A DNA stretch of 64,000 bases from CBDIHH01 sp965279095. Lineage in GTDB: Bacteria; Pseudomonadota; Alphaproteobacteria; Caulobacterales; Caulobacteraceae. Location: the NCBI GenBank assembly GCA_965279095.1, contig CBDIHH010000003.1, forward strand, positions 124,001-188,000, read 5' to 3'. Numbering within the stretch: position 1 is the first letter of the stretch; the number at the start of each line of letters is the position of its first letter. Below the pieces are notes generated by a model. The model was not told the DNA's origin. It worked only from the letters and a program-made list of their open reading frames with translations, and did no database searches. Position numbers and translations under genes: made by a program. Shown here piece after piece: positions 62,414 to 64,000 of the stretch.

Positions 62414-63096
62414 GGCCCTTGGACGACGAAACCCTCAGCGCCTACATCGACGGCGAGATCCCCGAGCCCGAACGCGCGGCTCTGGCGAGCCGCATCGCGG
62501 CCGATCCCGACGCCGCCCAGCGCCTCGCCCACATGCGTCGGGCGGACGCCCTGGTGCGTGACGCGGTTCCGGAGCCCGAGGCGGCGGATGATGATCCCCT
62601 GGCCGAGCTGATCCTGTCCGGCGGCGCCGCGCCCGCCCGTCGCCCGACGTGGTCCCTGGCGCGCGCGGCGCCGGCCGTGCTGGCGGTGGCCTGTCTGATC
62701 GTCGGCGGCGTGACTGGTCGACTGACGCAGCCGGCCGCCAACATCGCCCAGGACCGGGCGGCCGGACTCGTCGCCGGCGGCCATCTGGCGCGGGCGCTGG
62801 ATCGGCAGACCGGCGCCGGCGCTCACGGCCTGCGCATGGTGGTCAGCTTCAAGACCGCGGACGGCCGCTTCTGCCGCCAGTTCGCCGCCGAGGACGGCGC
62901 CGAGGGCGTCGCCTGTCGGCGTGACGGCCGCTGGGGCATCACTGTCCTGCAGCAGGCCGCGCCCGCGGGTCCGGGCTACCAGATGGCCGCCGGCGGGGAT
63001 GCCCCGGCCGTGGAGGCGGCCATCGACGCCCTCGGCGACATAACGGTGCTCGACGCCGACGCGGAGCGGGCGGCCATGCGCCAGGGTTGGCGGTAG
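62410..63096 (+). CDS. membrane-anchored anti-sigma factor
   Basis: A 228-residue protein overlapping the sigma gene by 4 nt. The N-terminal anti-sigma domain is MRPLDDETLSAYIDGEIPEP, ERAALASRIAADPDAAQRLA, without an obvious HxxxCxxC zinc motif. A single hydrophobic helix (APAVLAVACLIVGGVTGRL, about residues 93-112) leads to a periplasmic domain containing GLRMVVSFKTADGRFCRQFA and VACRRDGRWGITVLQ, whose two Cys could form a disulfide. It probably sequesters the sigma factor at the inner membrane until the periplasmic part senses a signal. Confidence 0.85.
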   Translation: MRPLDDETLSAYIDGEIPEPERAALASRIAADPDAAQRLAHMRRADALVRDAVPEPEAADDDPLAELILSGGAAPARRPTWSLARAAPAVLAVACLIVGGVTGRLTQPAANIAQDRAAGLVAGGHLARALDRQTGAGAHGLRMVVSFKTADGRFCRQFAAEDGAEGVACRRDGRWGITVLQQAAPAGPGYQMAAGGDAPAVEAAIDALGDITVLDADAERAAMRQGWR

Positions 63097-63284
63097 ACCC
63101 CAGGTCAAGAACCAATAGTCGCCACACTGCCGTGCTTGGTCAGCGGGTGCTATTCTGGACGTCGTCTCAACGATCGCCTGCCGCCTTCTGGGCGGTGCGG
63201 CGAGACGCCGCCGTCCTTATTTGATTTGGGTGTGGAATAGACAGGGCAGCGCGCCGTTATCGGTGGGCTGTTAGGGGATTGCCA

Positions 63285-64000
<716 letters not shown>

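Overview
The window is GC-rich, densely coded DNA from an alphaproteobacterium, most likely of the Caulobacteraceae (Caulobacter/Phenylobacterium type). The reasons are the codon bias, four large TonB-dependent receptors (TBDRs) paired with catabolic genes and MFS transporters, an ECF sigma/anti-sigma pair, and palindromic intergenic elements. This placement is an inference from gene content. I saw no rRNA, tRNA, CRISPR array or transposase.

Layout: (1) 1-8154: an edge-truncated alpha/beta hydrolase diverges from TBDR1; then an MFS / exported VOC protein / HD-domain operon with a second VOC protein facing away from it. (2) 8242-14860: a two-gene unit of an M48-type metallopeptidase and a 1817-residue DUF4011-type helicase with a nuclease and a WGR domain. 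It looks like a candidate defence system set inside a catabolic region. (3) 14940-18779: a DUF/small protein/GST/GST operon and a Bcr/CflA exporter, divergent from TBDR2 (19012-21627). (4) 21862-28541: two tandem FAD monooxygenases, a COG2509 flavoprotein, a tiny membrane protein and an orphan molybdenum hydroxylase large subunit. (5) 28746-41487: TBDR3, four related MDR oxidoreductases, a PIG3-type quinone oxidoreductase, an MFS gene broken by an in-frame stop, a GntR/FCD regulator and a second DUF-GST-GST set. (6) 41543-48822: a transglutaminase/DUF2126, ATP-grasp/DUF403, transglutaminase operon. (7) 48835-60393: MFS, APH-type kinase, LacI regulator, two alpha/beta hydrolases, flavin amine oxidase, TBDR4 and an aminotransferase. 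(8) 60465-64000: a beta-barrel-like protein, an ADRQ-repeat protein, ECF sigma and anti-sigma, and a Gly/Asp-rich secreted protein cut by the window edge.

Three things stand out. All four TBDRs carry a periplasmic C-terminal extension of a 25-28 residue proline-rich linker and a nearly identical 114-residue OmpA-like peptidoglycan-binding domain, although their receptor bodies differ. Two local regulons can be read from the DNA. A GntR-type palindrome (TGTCAACAGTTGACA and close variants) lies at 28651, 29836, 36267 and 37176, around the regulator at 36407 and its probable targets. A LacI-type palindrome (GCAAKCGNTTGC) lies at 51303, 52465, 53478, 54596 and 56064, around the LacI gene at 51348-52370. 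Finally, the metallopeptidase-helicase pair has the composition of a two-component phage-defence system.

Working model (inference): each TBDR imports a different, probably aromatic or otherwise hydrophobic, substrate. It is transcribed next to its own MFS permease, oxidoreductases, hydrolases or GSTs and controlled by a dedicated repressor. The number of paralogous modules suggests growth of the region by local duplication.
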